This document shows positions 27,061 through 34,726 of a stretch of 64,000 bases of DNA, one piece after another. The DNA is taken from assembly GCA_037721555.1 (NCBI GenBank), contig JBBJOI010000006.1, positions 62,001 through 126,000 on the forward strand. The letters are read 5' to 3'. Position numbers and translations under genes: made by a program. The stretch's first letter is position 1, and every line of letters begins with the position of its first letter. A model generated the notes under the pieces. It was not told the DNA's origin and did not search any database. It was given only the letters and a program-made list of their open reading frames with translations. Source of the DNA: Gaiellasilicea sp037721555 (GTDB taxonomy: Bacteria > Actinomycetota > Thermoleophilia > Gaiellales > Gaiellaceae).

Positions 27061-27365
27061 GAGAGGTCTCCGACGCCGAGTTCGACGCCGTCGTGCTCGC
27101 CGCAGAGGGCGCCACCATCGTCGACTTCTGGGCCCCGTGGTGCAAGCCGTGTGCCGCGATCGAGCCGATTCTCGAGGCGCTCGCTGCCGAGCGCGGAGCC
27201 GACCTCGTACGGCTCAACATCGACGAACACCTCGGCGTTCCCTCGCGCTACGGCGTCCTCTCATTGCCCACCGTGATCCTGTTCCGGGACGGGGAACCCC
27301 GCTCGACCGTCGTCGGCGCCCGCTCGCGCAAGCACTACGAGCGCGAGTTCGCGCCGCACCTCTAG
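27057..27365 (+). CDS. Thioredoxin-family protein
   Basis: 102-residue thioredoxin fold with active site WAPWCKPCAAIEPI, where the usual GP dipeptide between the cysteines is KP. The cis-Pro loop is YGVLSLPTVILFRDGEP. GTG start overlaps the glycosyltransferase stop. CKPC is seen in some thioredoxin-like proteins. Substrate unknown. Confidence 0.88.
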   Translation: MREVSDAEFDAVVLAAEGATIVDFWAPWCKPCAAIEPILEALAAERGADLVRLNIDEHLGVPSRYGVLSLPTVILFRDGEPRSTVVGARSRKHYEREFAPHL

Positions 27366-27380
27366 GAGGGGTTGGCGGAA

Positions 27381-27457
27381 CCTCGCTCGTTGCCGGGGTG
27401 CGATGCTCACTCCGAGGCAAGAACGCAGGGAGCGAGGACGACGCATCGGAGTGAGCA
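27381..27457. repeat. Interleaved inverted repeats
   Basis: Pair A: CCTCGCTC at 27381-27388 with GAGCGAGG at 27430-27437. Pair B: TGCTCACTCCGA at 27404-27415 with TCGGAGTGAGCA at 27446-27457. The two pairs interleave (A1, B1, A2, B2), and CGATGC/GCATCG gives a further competing pair. They lie between the thioredoxin stop and the truncated VOC gene, so may be terminators. Confidence 0.6.
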
Positions 27458-27472
27458 GCGCGGCCCGGGGGC

Positions 27473-27688
27473 TCAGCCGAGGTTTCGGTGCTTCGGGCTC
27501 TGGTAGTCGCGGCTCGGAAGCCCGAGCATGACCTCGCCGCCGTCGAGCTCCATGTTGACGTGCGACACCGTTCCGTCCTCGTCCGACCACCGTCCCGTCT
27601 CGCGAAAGCCGAAGGCCTCTGCGATCCATTCGGCGCTACGCCCTACGTCTTCGTACGACAGCATCGGGATGACGCTCTGCCCCTCCAC
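27473..27688 (-). CDS. Truncated VOC (glyoxalase/bleomycin-resistance) family protein
   Basis: 71 residues matching only the N-terminal beta-alpha-beta-beta unit of a VOC protein: VIPMLSYEDVGRSAEWIAEAFGF then HVNMELDGGEVMLGLPSRDYQSPKH (parts: SYEDVGRSAEWIAEAFGF, HVNMELDGGEVMLGLP). Family members have about 130-160 residues and a second half with the remaining metal ligands, absent here. The GTG start has a good ribosome site (AAAGGAG). Probably a 3'-deleted relic, though still translatable. Divergent from an ArsR regulator. Confidence 0.7.
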   Translation of the reverse strand: MEGQSVIPMLSYEDVGRSAEWIAEAFGFRETGRWSDEDGTVSHVNMELDGGEVMLGLPSRDYQSPKHRNLG

Positions 27689-27713
27689 GGCTGCTCCTTT
27701 CTTTTCGCTTTCG

Positions 27714-27726
27714 GTTAATGGTTAAC
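27714..27726. promoter_or_regulatory. Inverted repeat between VOC and ArsR-family genes
   Basis: GTTAA-TGG-TTAAC, perfect 5-base arms, in the 47-base divergent gap and 10 bases before the ArsR-family start. It is unusually A/T-rich for this region. Plausible operator for the adjacent regulator. Confidence 0.55.
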
Positions 27727-27735
27727 TTATGAGTA

Positions 27736-28050
27736 GTGTCTGTCAACCTGGATGCGACCCTGACGGCCCTCGCCGAGCCGACCCGGCGCCGGGTCGTCGA
27801 AGTCCTTCGCGATGGCCCACGTCCTGCAGGCGAGCTCGCGCGCTGCGCCGACACAAGCGCGCCGGCCATGAGCCGGCACCTTCGCGTCCTGCGGTCCGTG
27901 GGCCTCGTCGAGGCCGAGGTGGCGGCTGCCGATGCGCGACTGCGCGTCTATCGACTTCGGAAGGAGCCATTCGAGGCACTCCACGCATGGCTCCCCCGCT
28001 TCTGGGACGACCAGCTTGCGTCCTTCAAGGCTCACTCCGAGCAACCGTGA
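27736..28050 (+). CDS. ArsR-family winged-helix regulator
   Basis: 104-residue protein with LDATLTALAEPTRRRVVEVL, the recognition helix SAPAMSRHLRVLRSVGLVEA and a wing DARLRVYRLRKEP. No metal-binding CxC motif. Such regulators are commonly paired with an AHSA1/SRPBCC gene directly downstream, and here the start of one follows with a GTGA overlap, but that gene is broken. GTG start at 27736, close behind a palindromic operator. Confidence 0.87.
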   Translation: MSVNLDATLTALAEPTRRRVVEVLRDGPRPAGELARCADTSAPAMSRHLRVLRSVGLVEAEVAAADARLRVYRLRKEPFEALHAWLPRFWDDQLASFKAHSEQP

Positions 28051-28361
28051 ACGTCGTCCGAACGATCGACGTTCGAGTCGGCTCGACGAGGGCGTTCGCG
28101 ATCCTCACCGAGGAGATCGGCGCCTGGTACAGGGCCGGCTCATGTGGGAGCCCGGGGAGCGGCTCGTCGTGACATACCGAAACGCGCACAGGCCGCCGGG
28201 GGACACCGAGATCGACGTCCGCTTCGAGGCCCTGCTGAACGGCACACGCGCGACGCTTTCATCACCGCGGCGCCCGCAGGATGTCGGAGGTTCAGCGGGC
28301 GAACGCCTGGGTCAACTTCATGGCGTGGTTCGGCGACTACGCGGACGACCGGTTGCCCTAG
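28047..28361 (+). pseudogene. Decayed AHSA1/SRPBCC gene
   Basis: Three pieces of one SRPBCC protein in different frames. VNVVRTIDVRVGSTRAFAIL and TEEIGAWYR start in frame at GTG 28047. After about 28130 the sequence GRLMWEPGERLVVTYRN and GDTEIDVRFEALLNGTRATL lies two frames over. From about 28262, HHRGARRMSEVQRANAWVNF to the TAG at 28361 returns to the first frame. About 35-45 residues expected between the first two pieces are missing, so this is a deletion, not just a read error. It overlaps the ArsR gene (GTGA) as an operon partner. Confidence 0.8.
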
Positions 28362-28370
28362 CATCGGAGG

Positions 28371-30662
28371 GTGGTCGAGCCGGTGGTGGTCGGGGCGGTG
28401 GAGGCGGGCTGGCTCCGCGTCCTCGAGGGCGAGGAGCTCGCCTATCTCGGCACGGAGCCCGCGCGCGAGGGGCGCGCCGAGCCGTTCCCCGACGATCTCG
28501 ATCCGCGCGTCGCCTCGGCGCTCATCGCCCGCGGGATCAGCGCTCTCTGGCGCCATCAGGCGGAGGCCTGGGAGGCCTTGCGCAGCGGCGTCAACGTGAT
28601 CGTCACGACCGGCACGGCGAGCGGCAAGAGCCTCGCCTTCAACCTGCCGGTGCTCGATCTGCTCGCACGTGATCCGAAGAGCCGAGCGCTGTATCTCTAT
28701 CCCACGAAGGCGCTCGCGCAGGACCAGGCGCGAGCACTGGGGGCCTTCGGCCTGAAAGGCGTCAAACCCGCGATCTACGACGGCGACACCGTGGCCGAGC
28801 GACGCTGGCAGATCCGCAAATGGGCAAACGTGATCTTGACGAATCCGGACATGCTCCACGTCGGAGTACTGCCCCGCCACGACCGCTGGGGCGACCTGCT
28901 CGCGAATCTCCGCTACGTGGTGGTGGACGAGGCACACGTGTATCGCGGCGTCTTCGGCTCGCACGTTGCGAACGTCCTGCGACGCCTTCGGCGGCTGGCG
29001 CGGGCCTACGGGTCGGAGCCACAGTTCGTCCTCACCTCGGCGACGGTCGCGAACCCGGCCCGACTCGCAGAGGCCCTGCTCGGCGCTCCTGCCGTCGTGA
29101 TCGAAGATGACGCAGCACCGAAAGCCGAGCGGACGGTTGCGCTGTGGAACCCGGAGCTGCTCGATCCGGAGCTCGGACTACGAGCGAGCGCTCTCGGCGA
29201 CGCCGCGCGGCTCCTCGGCAGCCTCACCTCGCAGGGGCTCCGCACGATCTGCTTCGCGAAGAGCCGCAAGGCCGTCGAGCTGATCCACCGCTTCACCGTC
29301 GATCGCGTGGAGAGCGATGTCGCGCGGCGGCTCGCGCCGTACCGCGCCGGCTATACCGCGGCGCAGCGGCGCGAGATCGAGGGGCGGTTGATGGCAGGCG
29401 ACCTGCTCGGCGTGACCGCGACCGACGCGCTCGAGCTGGGGATCGACATCGGCGAGCTCGACTGTGCGATCTCGGTCGGATTCCCTGGAACCGTCTCGTC
29501 TCTGCGCCAGCAGTGGGGCCGCGCCGGACGTCGCGGCAGCGGCCTCGCTGTTCTGGTCGCGAGCGAGGACGCCCTCGACCAGTTCTTCATGCGCGATCCG
29601 GAGGCCCTGCTCGGCCGGACTGTCGAGGCGGCGATCCTGGACGGGACGAACCCGCGCGTCCTCGACGGCCATGTCCTCTCGGCGGCCTTCGAGGGCCCGA
29701 TCTGTCCAGCGGACGCGGAGACGCTCGGCCCGGAGGCGCTGGAGCGAGCTGCGGTGTTGCCGGAGTTGAAGCACACCGAGCCGGGCTGGGTCTGGGCGGG
29801 CACCGACTACCCGGCCGCCCGCGTCCTCCTTCGCTCTGCCGACCGGGAGTCGTTCACCGTCGTGGAAGCCGCCACCGGCTCCGTTCTCGGCCTGGTGGAG
29901 CGGTCACGAGCGTTCTCCACCATCCACGAAGGAGCCGTCTATCTTCACCTTGGAGAGCAGCACCTCGTCCGGTCGCTCGACCTCGAGGCGCTGATCGCAG
30001 TCGTGTCCGCCGCGTCCTTCGACTGGTACACGCAGGCGAAGAAGGAGACCGAGACGGCGATCGTCGAGCCGCTTCGCGTGGAGCGCCGGCTCGGCCTCGA
30101 CCTCGCTTTCGGCCGCGTCTCCGTGACCGAGCAGGTCGTCGCCTACCAGCGCAAGTCGATCAGCGGCGGCGACACGCTCGAGACGGTTCCACTCGACCTG
30201 CCCCCGACGAGCTTCGAGACCGAGGCGGTTTGGTTCTCGCCCGGCGCCGAGCAGCTACACGGCCTCGAGGAGATGCCGAAGCTGCTCTCGTCGCTCCACG
30301 CCGCCGAGCATTCCCTGATCGCGCTCCTCCCGCTCTGGGCGATGTGCGACCGCTGGGACATCGGCGGCCTTTCGACCAACGTGCACTTCCAGACCGGCCT
30401 GCCGACGATCTTCGTCTACGACGGTCACCCTGGCGGCGTCGGCATCACCGAGCGCGGCTTCGAGAGCTTCGAGGGTTGGGTGGGCGACACGACGCGCATG
30501 CTGCGCGGGTGTCCGTGCGCAGCCGGTTGCCCGTCCTGCGTGCAGAGCCCCAAGTGCGGCAACCTGAACGAGTTCCTGGACAAGGCCGGTGCGCTGACGC
30601 TGCTCGGGCGGTTTCTGTCAGCCGAGGAAATGGATGCAGCCGTTGACCGCAAGGGTGAGTAG
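28371..30662 (+). CDS. DEAH-box helicase with DUF1998 zinc-binding C-terminus
   Basis: 763-residue superfamily 2 helicase of the YprA/SftH-like group. Walker A is VTTGTASGKSLAFNLP (about residue 82), the DEAH box VVVDEAHVYRGVFGSHV, and motif VI QQWGRAGRRGSGLAVLVAS. The C-terminal DUF1998 region has the four-cysteine cluster GCPCAAGCPSCVQSPKCGN. These proteins are linked to DNA repair or RNA handling; the role here is unknown. Start uncertain: GTG 28371 directly abuts CGGAGG, and GTG 28383 has better spacing. Confidence 0.9.
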   Translation: MVEPVVVGAVEAGWLRVLEGEELAYLGTEPAREGRAEPFPDDLDPRVASALIARGISALWRHQAEAWEALRSGVNVIVTTGTASGKSLAFNLPVLDLLARDPKSRALYLYPTKALAQDQARALGAFGLKGVKPAIYDGDTVAERRWQIRKWANVILTNPDMLHVGVLPRHDRWGDLLANLRYVVVDEAHVYRGVFGSHVANVLRRLRRLARAYGSEPQFVLTSATVANPARLAEALLGAPAVVIEDDAAPKAERTVALWNPELLDPELGLRASALGDAARLLGSLTSQGLRTICFAKSRKAVELIHRFTVDRVESDVARRLAPYRAGYTAAQRREIEGRLMAGDLLGVTATDALELGIDIGELDCAISVGFPGTVSSLRQQWGRAGRRGSGLAVLVASEDALDQFFMRDPEALLGRTVEAAILDGTNPRVLDGHVLSAAFEGPICPADAETLGPEALERAAVLPELKHTEPGWVWAGTDYPAARVLLRSADRESFTVVEAATGSVLGLVERSRAFSTIHEGAVYLHLGEQHLVRSLDLEALIAVVSAASFDWYTQAKKETETAIVEPLRVERRLGLDLAFGRVSVTEQVVAYQRKSISGGDTLETVPLDLPPTSFETEAVWFSPGAEQLHGLEEMPKLLSSLHAAEHSLIALLPLWAMCDRWDIGGLSTNVHFQTGLPTIFVYDGHPGGVGITERGFESFEGWVGDTTRMLRGCPCAAGCPSCVQSPKCGNLNEFLDKAGALTLLGRFLSAEEMDAAVDRKGE

Positions 30663-30719
30663 CAGCGAGATCGCGATCGAGACGGCGAGGCACCCAGGCG
30701 AGCAGCCGTAGACCTTCAC
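30618..30719 (-). CDS. 33-residue membrane peptide with CSPGC motif
   Basis: GTG at 30719, with AAGGGTGG 5 bases upstream, opens a 33-codon frame. It has a short start MKVYGCSPGC followed by one hydrophobic helix (LAVSIAISLLLTLAVNG) and ends IHFLG. Two cysteines flank SPG just before the helix, suggesting a single-pass peptide. It is convergent with and overlaps the end of the helicase gene by 45 bases. Ribosome site, composition and tidy single-helix design support a real gene; no function is known to me. Confidence 0.55.
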   Translation of the reverse strand: MKVYGCSPGCLAVSIAISLLLTLAVNGCIHFLG

Positions 30720-30836
30720 GCGACCACCCTTCTATTCCTTCGGCGACAGCTTCACGAGAATCTTGTCCCCCACTGTCGATCGTGCGACACCTCGTTCGTC
30801 TTACAGACTGCAACCGAAGTTCGAAAGGAGAAGCTC

Positions 30837-31211
30837 ATGCAGTACCTGGCAATGATCTACGGCGACACGACCCAGTGGGAGTCGTTGTCGGCCGAGGAGC
30901 GCGAGGAGGTGTACGCGACGTACAACGCCTTCTCCGAAGGGGCGCAGAAGGCGGGCGTGCTCGTGGACGGGGCGGAGCTCGACTCGACGTCGACTGCGAC
31001 GACGGTTCGAGTCCGGGACAACGAGACGCTGGTCACCGACGGTCCCTACGCCGAGCTCAAGGAGGCGCTCGGCGGCTACTTCGTCCTCGAGTGCGACTCG
31101 ATCGACGCGGCTTGCGAGTGGGCGGCCAAGATTCCCGGTGCAACCCACGGCGCAATCGAGGTTCGACCGATCCACGTAGATCCGAGCGCGAACGGGGGCG
31201 GAGCGTCATGA
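30837..31211 (+). CDS. YciI family (DGPF domain) protein, copy 1
   Basis: 124-residue ferredoxin-like-fold protein. It begins MQYLAMIYGDTTQWESLSAE, and the family motif is LVTDGPYAELKEALGGYFVL, followed by the AAKIPGA segment. ATG with AAAGGAG 7 bases upstream. First of two YciI genes immediately preceding an ECF42-type sigma factor. In that conserved arrangement the DGPF protein is thought to act with the sigma factor; its molecular role is unsettled. Confidence 0.9.
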   Translation: MQYLAMIYGDTTQWESLSAEEREEVYATYNAFSEGAQKAGVLVDGAELDSTSTATTVRVRDNETLVTDGPYAELKEALGGYFVLECDSIDAACEWAAKIPGATHGAIEVRPIHVDPSANGGGAS

Positions 31212-31576
31212 AGTACGCGGCGCTGCTGACCAACGATGCGGACGCTGTCGCGGCCTGGGAGCAGATGACCCCGGGGGAGGCCCAGGCCGCTCGCGCAGTG
31301 GAGGTGCCGAAGTGGGAGGCGCTCTACGGCGAGCTCGGGCCGTCGGGCATGCTCGGCTTCAGTGTCGAGCTCGACAGCCCGACCACCGCGAAGACCGTCC
31401 GTGTTCGTGACGGCGAGACAACGGTCACCGACGGTCCCTTCGCGGAGACGAAGGAGCAGATCGGCGGCGTCATGGTGCTCGAGTGCGAGGATCTCGACAC
31501 GGCGATCGGCATCGCTGTCAAGATTCCCGTCGCGCTGACTGCGTCCGTCGAGCTGAGGCCGATCGTCGGATCTTGA
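31208..31576 (+). CDS. YciI family (DGPF domain) protein, copy 2
   Basis: 122-residue paralogue of the preceding gene, with MKYAALLTNDADAVAAWEQM at the start and TVTDGPFAETKEQIGGVMVL as the DGPF motif. ATG at 31208 overlaps the previous stop (ATGA), and its own stop overlaps the TTG of the sigma factor (TTGA), so all three are translationally linked. The long frame opening further upstream at 30782 lies inside copy 1. Confidence 0.9.
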   Translation: MKYAALLTNDADAVAAWEQMTPGEAQAARAVEVPKWEALYGELGPSGMLGFSVELDSPTTAKTVRVRDGETTVTDGPFAETKEQIGGVMVLECEDLDTAIGIAVKIPVALTASVELRPIVGS

Positions 31577-32778
31577 GCAGCATCGAGCTCACGTTCCGAG
31601 AGGGATGGGGCCGCGCGGTCGCAACGCTCACCCGCGTCCTCGGCGACCTCACGCTTGCCGAGGACGCGGTGCAGGACGCGTTCACCATCGCGCTCGAGCG
31701 TTGGCCGCGCGACGGCCCACCTGACCACCCGAGCGCCTGGATCATCGCCACGGCACGCAACCGCGCCATCGACCGCCTCCGACGCGAGCGCACCTTCGCA
31801 CGGAAGGCGGAGCTGCTGGCGCGACTGGAAGCGCTACCCACGGAGGAGGAGGACGTGAGCTCGATCCCGGACGATCGCCTCGCGCTCGTCTTCACGTGCT
31901 GCCACCCGGCACTGGCCGCGGAGGGGCGGGTGGCGCTGACGTTGCGCGAGGTCGCGGGTCTGACCACCACCGAGATCGCGCACGCCTTCCTCGTCTCCGA
32001 GCCCGCGATGGCGCAACGCCTCGTCCGCGCCAAGCGAAAAATCCGCGCCGCAGGAATCCCCTTCCGGGTTCCCCCCGACCACCTACTGCCCGAGCGCATG
32101 CAGTCGGTGCTCGCCGTCCTCTACCTCGTCTTCAACGAGGGATACTCGGCGAGCGGCGGCGCGGAGCACGTCCGAGCCGATCTCTGCGAAGAGGCGATCC
32201 GCCTGGCGAAGCTGCTCGCCCTGCTGATGCCGGACGAGCCAGAGGCGCTAGGCCTGCTCGCCCTCATGTTGCTCCAAGACGGGCGGCGCGAGGCGCGGCG
32301 GGGACCGAACGGCGAGCTCGTGCTGCTGGACGATCAGGATCGTGCACGCTGGAACCAGGCTCGCATCGCGGAGGGCACGCGCGTGCTCGAACGGGCGCTC
32401 TCGCGGCGGGCAGCGGGCCCCTATCAGCTGCAGGCGGCGATTGCGGCGCTGCACAGCCAGGCGCCGCGTCCGGACGACACGGATTGGGCTCAGATCGCGG
32501 CGCTCTACGGCGAGCTGGCACGCCACCAGGCGTCGCCCGTCGTCGAGCTGAACCGGGCCGTGGCCGTCGCCATGGCCGACGGTTCAGCTGCGGGCCTGGC
32601 TCTACTCGACAGAATCGAGCTCGATGGCTACCACCTGCTGCACGCCGCGCGCGCAGACCTGCTGCGCCGGCTCGAACGGACGGGAGAGGCGGCAGCTGAG
32701 TATCGGGCCGCGCTTCGGCTGGAGATGAACGCAGCGGAGCGCGCGTTCCTCGAGCGACGCCTCAGCCAGCTGGCGTAG
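31573..32778 (+). CDS. ECF42-type RNA polymerase sigma factor with C-terminal TPR-like domain
   Basis: 401-residue extracytoplasmic-function sigma factor. Sigma region 2 includes LTRVLGDLTLAEDAVQDAFT and PSAWIIATARNRAIDRLRR. Region 4 includes LREVAGLTTTEIAHAFLVSE and AMAQRLVRAKRKIR. The 200-residue C-terminal extension (NEGYSASGG, LLALLMPDEPEALGLLALML, ASPVVELNRAVAVAMADG) is the hallmark of the ECF42 group. No anti-sigma gene follows; DGPF genes precede, as known for this group. TTG start overlapping the YciI stop. Confidence 0.92.
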   Translation: MSSIELTFREGWGRAVATLTRVLGDLTLAEDAVQDAFTIALERWPRDGPPDHPSAWIIATARNRAIDRLRRERTFARKAELLARLEALPTEEEDVSSIPDDRLALVFTCCHPALAAEGRVALTLREVAGLTTTEIAHAFLVSEPAMAQRLVRAKRKIRAAGIPFRVPPDHLLPERMQSVLAVLYLVFNEGYSASGGAEHVRADLCEEAIRLAKLLALLMPDEPEALGLLALMLLQDGRREARRGPNGELVLLDDQDRARWNQARIAEGTRVLERALSRRAAGPYQLQAAIAALHSQAPRPDDTDWAQIAALYGELARHQASPVVELNRAVAVAMADGSAAGLALLDRIELDGYHLLHAARADLLRRLERTGEAAAEYRAALRLEMNAAERAFLERRLSQLA

Positions 32779-32789
32779 AGAATGGCCGC

Positions 32790-33191
32790 GTGCGCGTGTC
32801 AGCGAAGGTCGACTATGCGATCAGGGCGCTCGCCGAGCTCGCCGTCGCGCCGCCAGGGCCCGTGAAGGGCGAGCGGATCGCGACCGCCCAGGCGATCCCG
32901 CTGAAATTCCTTGAGAACATCCTGCTCGAGCTGCGGCGATCCGAGATCGTCGCGAGCCAGCGCGGCGCCGAGGGCGGTTACTGGCTCGCGAAGCCGCCGG
33001 CCGAGGTGAGCCTGGCCGACGTGATCCGGGCCGTCGAGGGGCCGATTGCGACCGTTCGCGGCTCGCGACCGGAAGAGGTCGAGTACACGGGGGCGGCGAG
33101 CGCGCTCCGTGAGGTATGGATCGAGCTGCGCACCAACATGCGGGCAGTGCTCGAGGAGACGTCGCTCGCCGATCTGGTGGCCAGAAGCTAG
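32790..33191 (+). CDS. Rrf2-family regulator lacking Fe-S cysteines
   Basis: 133-residue winged helix protein with MRVSAKVDYAIRALAELAVA, recognition region AIPLKFLENILLELRRSEIV and wing GAEGGYWLAKPPAEVSLADV. The loop that holds three cysteines in IscR/NsrR has none here (EEVEYTGAASALREVW), so it is not an Fe-S sensor. CymR-type Rrf2 proteins, which sense cysteine supply, also lack them. The TOBE gene downstream is from a sulfate transporter ATPase, which fits sulfur control (inference). Shares CTAG with the convergent stop. Confidence 0.88.
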   Translation: MRVSAKVDYAIRALAELAVAPPGPVKGERIATAQAIPLKFLENILLELRRSEIVASQRGAEGGYWLAKPPAEVSLADVIRAVEGPIATVRGSRPEEVEYTGAASALREVWIELRTNMRAVLEETSLADLVARS

Positions 33192-33400
33192 AGCGACGCC
33201 GTGAACACACGCTCGCGTGAGGCGCGGATGTAGACCGTCTGCCCCGCCTCGAGCCCGAGCTCCTCGCAGGCGTCTCGCGTGACCTGCGCCCAGAGCTTCT
33301 CGCCGTCGGCCCGGACGAGCTCGACGCGCACCTCGAAGCCGAGATGGACGATCCGGTCGACAGTCGCCTCGTCGACACCGCCCATCGATCTTGTGGTCAT
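33188..33400 (-). CDS. Orphan CysA-type TOBE domain
   Basis: 70 residues that match only the C-terminal TOBE regulatory domain of sulfate/thiosulfate ABC transporter ATPases (CysA): ATVDRIVHLGFEVRVELVRA then CEELGLEAGQTVYIRASRERV (parts: IVHLGFEVRVELV, GLEAGQTVYIRASRERVF). The nucleotide-binding domain is absent. ATG at 33400 has GGGAG about 7 bases upstream, so it could be expressed as a small ligand-binding protein. It is more simply read as a remnant of a lost cysA gene next to a CymR-like regulator. Confidence 0.7.
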   Translation of the reverse strand: MTTRSMGGVDEATVDRIVHLGFEVRVELVRADGEKLWAQVTRDACEELGLEAGQTVYIRASRERVFTASL

Positions 33401-33414
33401 TGGACGCTCCCATA

Positions 33415-33437
33415 ACTCGTATGAGGATTTGTCAAGT
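33415..33437. promoter_or_regulatory. Possible Rrf2-type site or promoter in a divergent gap
   Basis: ACTCG (33415-33419) and CAAGT (33433-33437) form an imperfect inverted pair, and TTGACA is present on the minus strand at 33430-33435. The 60-base gap separates the TOBE gene and the NDH-2 gene. Weak evidence; could be a -35 element of the TOBE gene. Confidence 0.3.
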
Positions 33438-33460
33438 GCCACCTGTGTCAGGATGACGGG

Positions 33461-34726
33461 ATGGATGGAAGGCGCCGTGCACGGGGTGGGACGCTCATCG
33501 CGGGAGGCGGGTTCGCGGGTGCGTACGTCGCACGGCTGCTCGGGCAGGCCGGTGCGACGATCGTCAGCCCCGAGAACTCGATGCTCTTCACCCCGATCCT
33601 GCCCGAGGCCGCCTCGGGGACGCTGGAGCCGCGGCACGTGGTCGTGCCGTTACGCCAGATGTGCCCGCACGCGGAGCTCCTCCTCGGTCGCGTCAGCGAG
33701 CTCGACGAGGCGCAGCGGCTCGTGCGTGTCGAGACCCCGGACGCGGGCAGCCAGGAGATCCAGTATGAGCGTCTCGTCGTGGCGCTCGGTGCGGTGCCAC
33801 GCACGTTTCCCGTTCCAGGGCTCGCCGAGCACGGGCTCGGCTTCAAAGATCTCGCCGACGCGATCCACCTGCGAAACCACATCCTGCGCCAGTTGGAGGC
33901 GGCGGACGCCGAGCGCGATCCAGATCGATCCGAGAGTCATCTCGCCTTTGTCTTCGTCGGAGCCGGGTACGCGGGAGTCGAAGCGCTCGCCGAGCTGTCC
34001 GATCTCGTGCGCGACGCGATCCGCTACTACCCACGACTCCGTCGGGCGCGCCAGCGGTGGGTCCTGGTGGATGCGGCACCGAAGATCCTCGCCGAGATTC
34101 CGAGCCGGCTCGGCGAGTACGCCGGCCGCGAGCTGGTGAAGCGAGGCGTCGAGATCCACGTGTCGACGACACTGGCCACGCTGGACGAACGCGAAGCCGT
34201 CCTCTCGAACGGAGCGCGCATCGCCACGCACACGCTGGTGTGGACGGCGGGCGTCAAGGCGAACCCGCTCCTGGCGAGGCTCGGTCTCCCCCTGGACGAG
34301 CGCGGGCGCGTTCCCGTCGACGCGTTCATGCGGGTGCCGGGACGCGACGGCATCTGGGCACTCGGCGACTGCGCATCGGTTCCGAACACGCAGACGCCGG
34401 GCCGGTATGACCCGCCGACGTGCCAGCACGCGCTGCGCCAGGCCCGGCGGCTGGCGAAGAATCTCGTCGGCGACCTGCAGCCTTACGGCTATCGCATGCT
34501 CGGCCAGGTCGCGACCCTCGGGCGCTACCAGGGGATCGCCGACGTCCTCGGGATCCGTCTGCGCGGCTTCCCTGGCTGGTTCGTCACCCGCAGCTACCAC
34601 CTCCTGCAGCTGCCGCTGCCCTCGCGCAAGCTACGTGTCGTCACCGACTGGACGACCTCGCTCTTCTTCCGCCGTGACACTGCCGAGCTGTCGCTCCTCG
34701 GCCACCCGCAGCGGTTGGACGGGTAA
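33461..34726 (+). CDS. Type II NADH dehydrogenase-like FAD oxidoreductase
   Basis: 421-residue two-dinucleotide-binding flavoprotein. The FAD motif is TLIAGGGFAGAYVARLLGQA, the NADH motif FVFVGAGYAGVEALAELSDL, and the FAD ribityl motif IWALGDCASVPN. TAGVKANPLLARLG is typical of NDH-2. The C-terminal segment (residues 370-420) has the amphipathic helix region that binds membrane. It likely passes electrons from NADH to quinone without pumping. ATG at 33461. Confidence 0.88.
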   Translation: MDGRRRARGGTLIAGGGFAGAYVARLLGQAGATIVSPENSMLFTPILPEAASGTLEPRHVVVPLRQMCPHAELLLGRVSELDEAQRLVRVETPDAGSQEIQYERLVVALGAVPRTFPVPGLAEHGLGFKDLADAIHLRNHILRQLEAADAERDPDRSESHLAFVFVGAGYAGVEALAELSDLVRDAIRYYPRLRRARQRWVLVDAAPKILAEIPSRLGEYAGRELVKRGVEIHVSTTLATLDEREAVLSNGARIATHTLVWTAGVKANPLLARLGLPLDERGRVPVDAFMRVPGRDGIWALGDCASVPNTQTPGRYDPPTCQHALRQARRLAKNLVGDLQPYGYRMLGQVATLGRYQGIADVLGIRLRGFPGWFVTRSYHLLQLPLPSRKLRVVTDWTTSLFFRRDTAELSLLGHPQRLDG

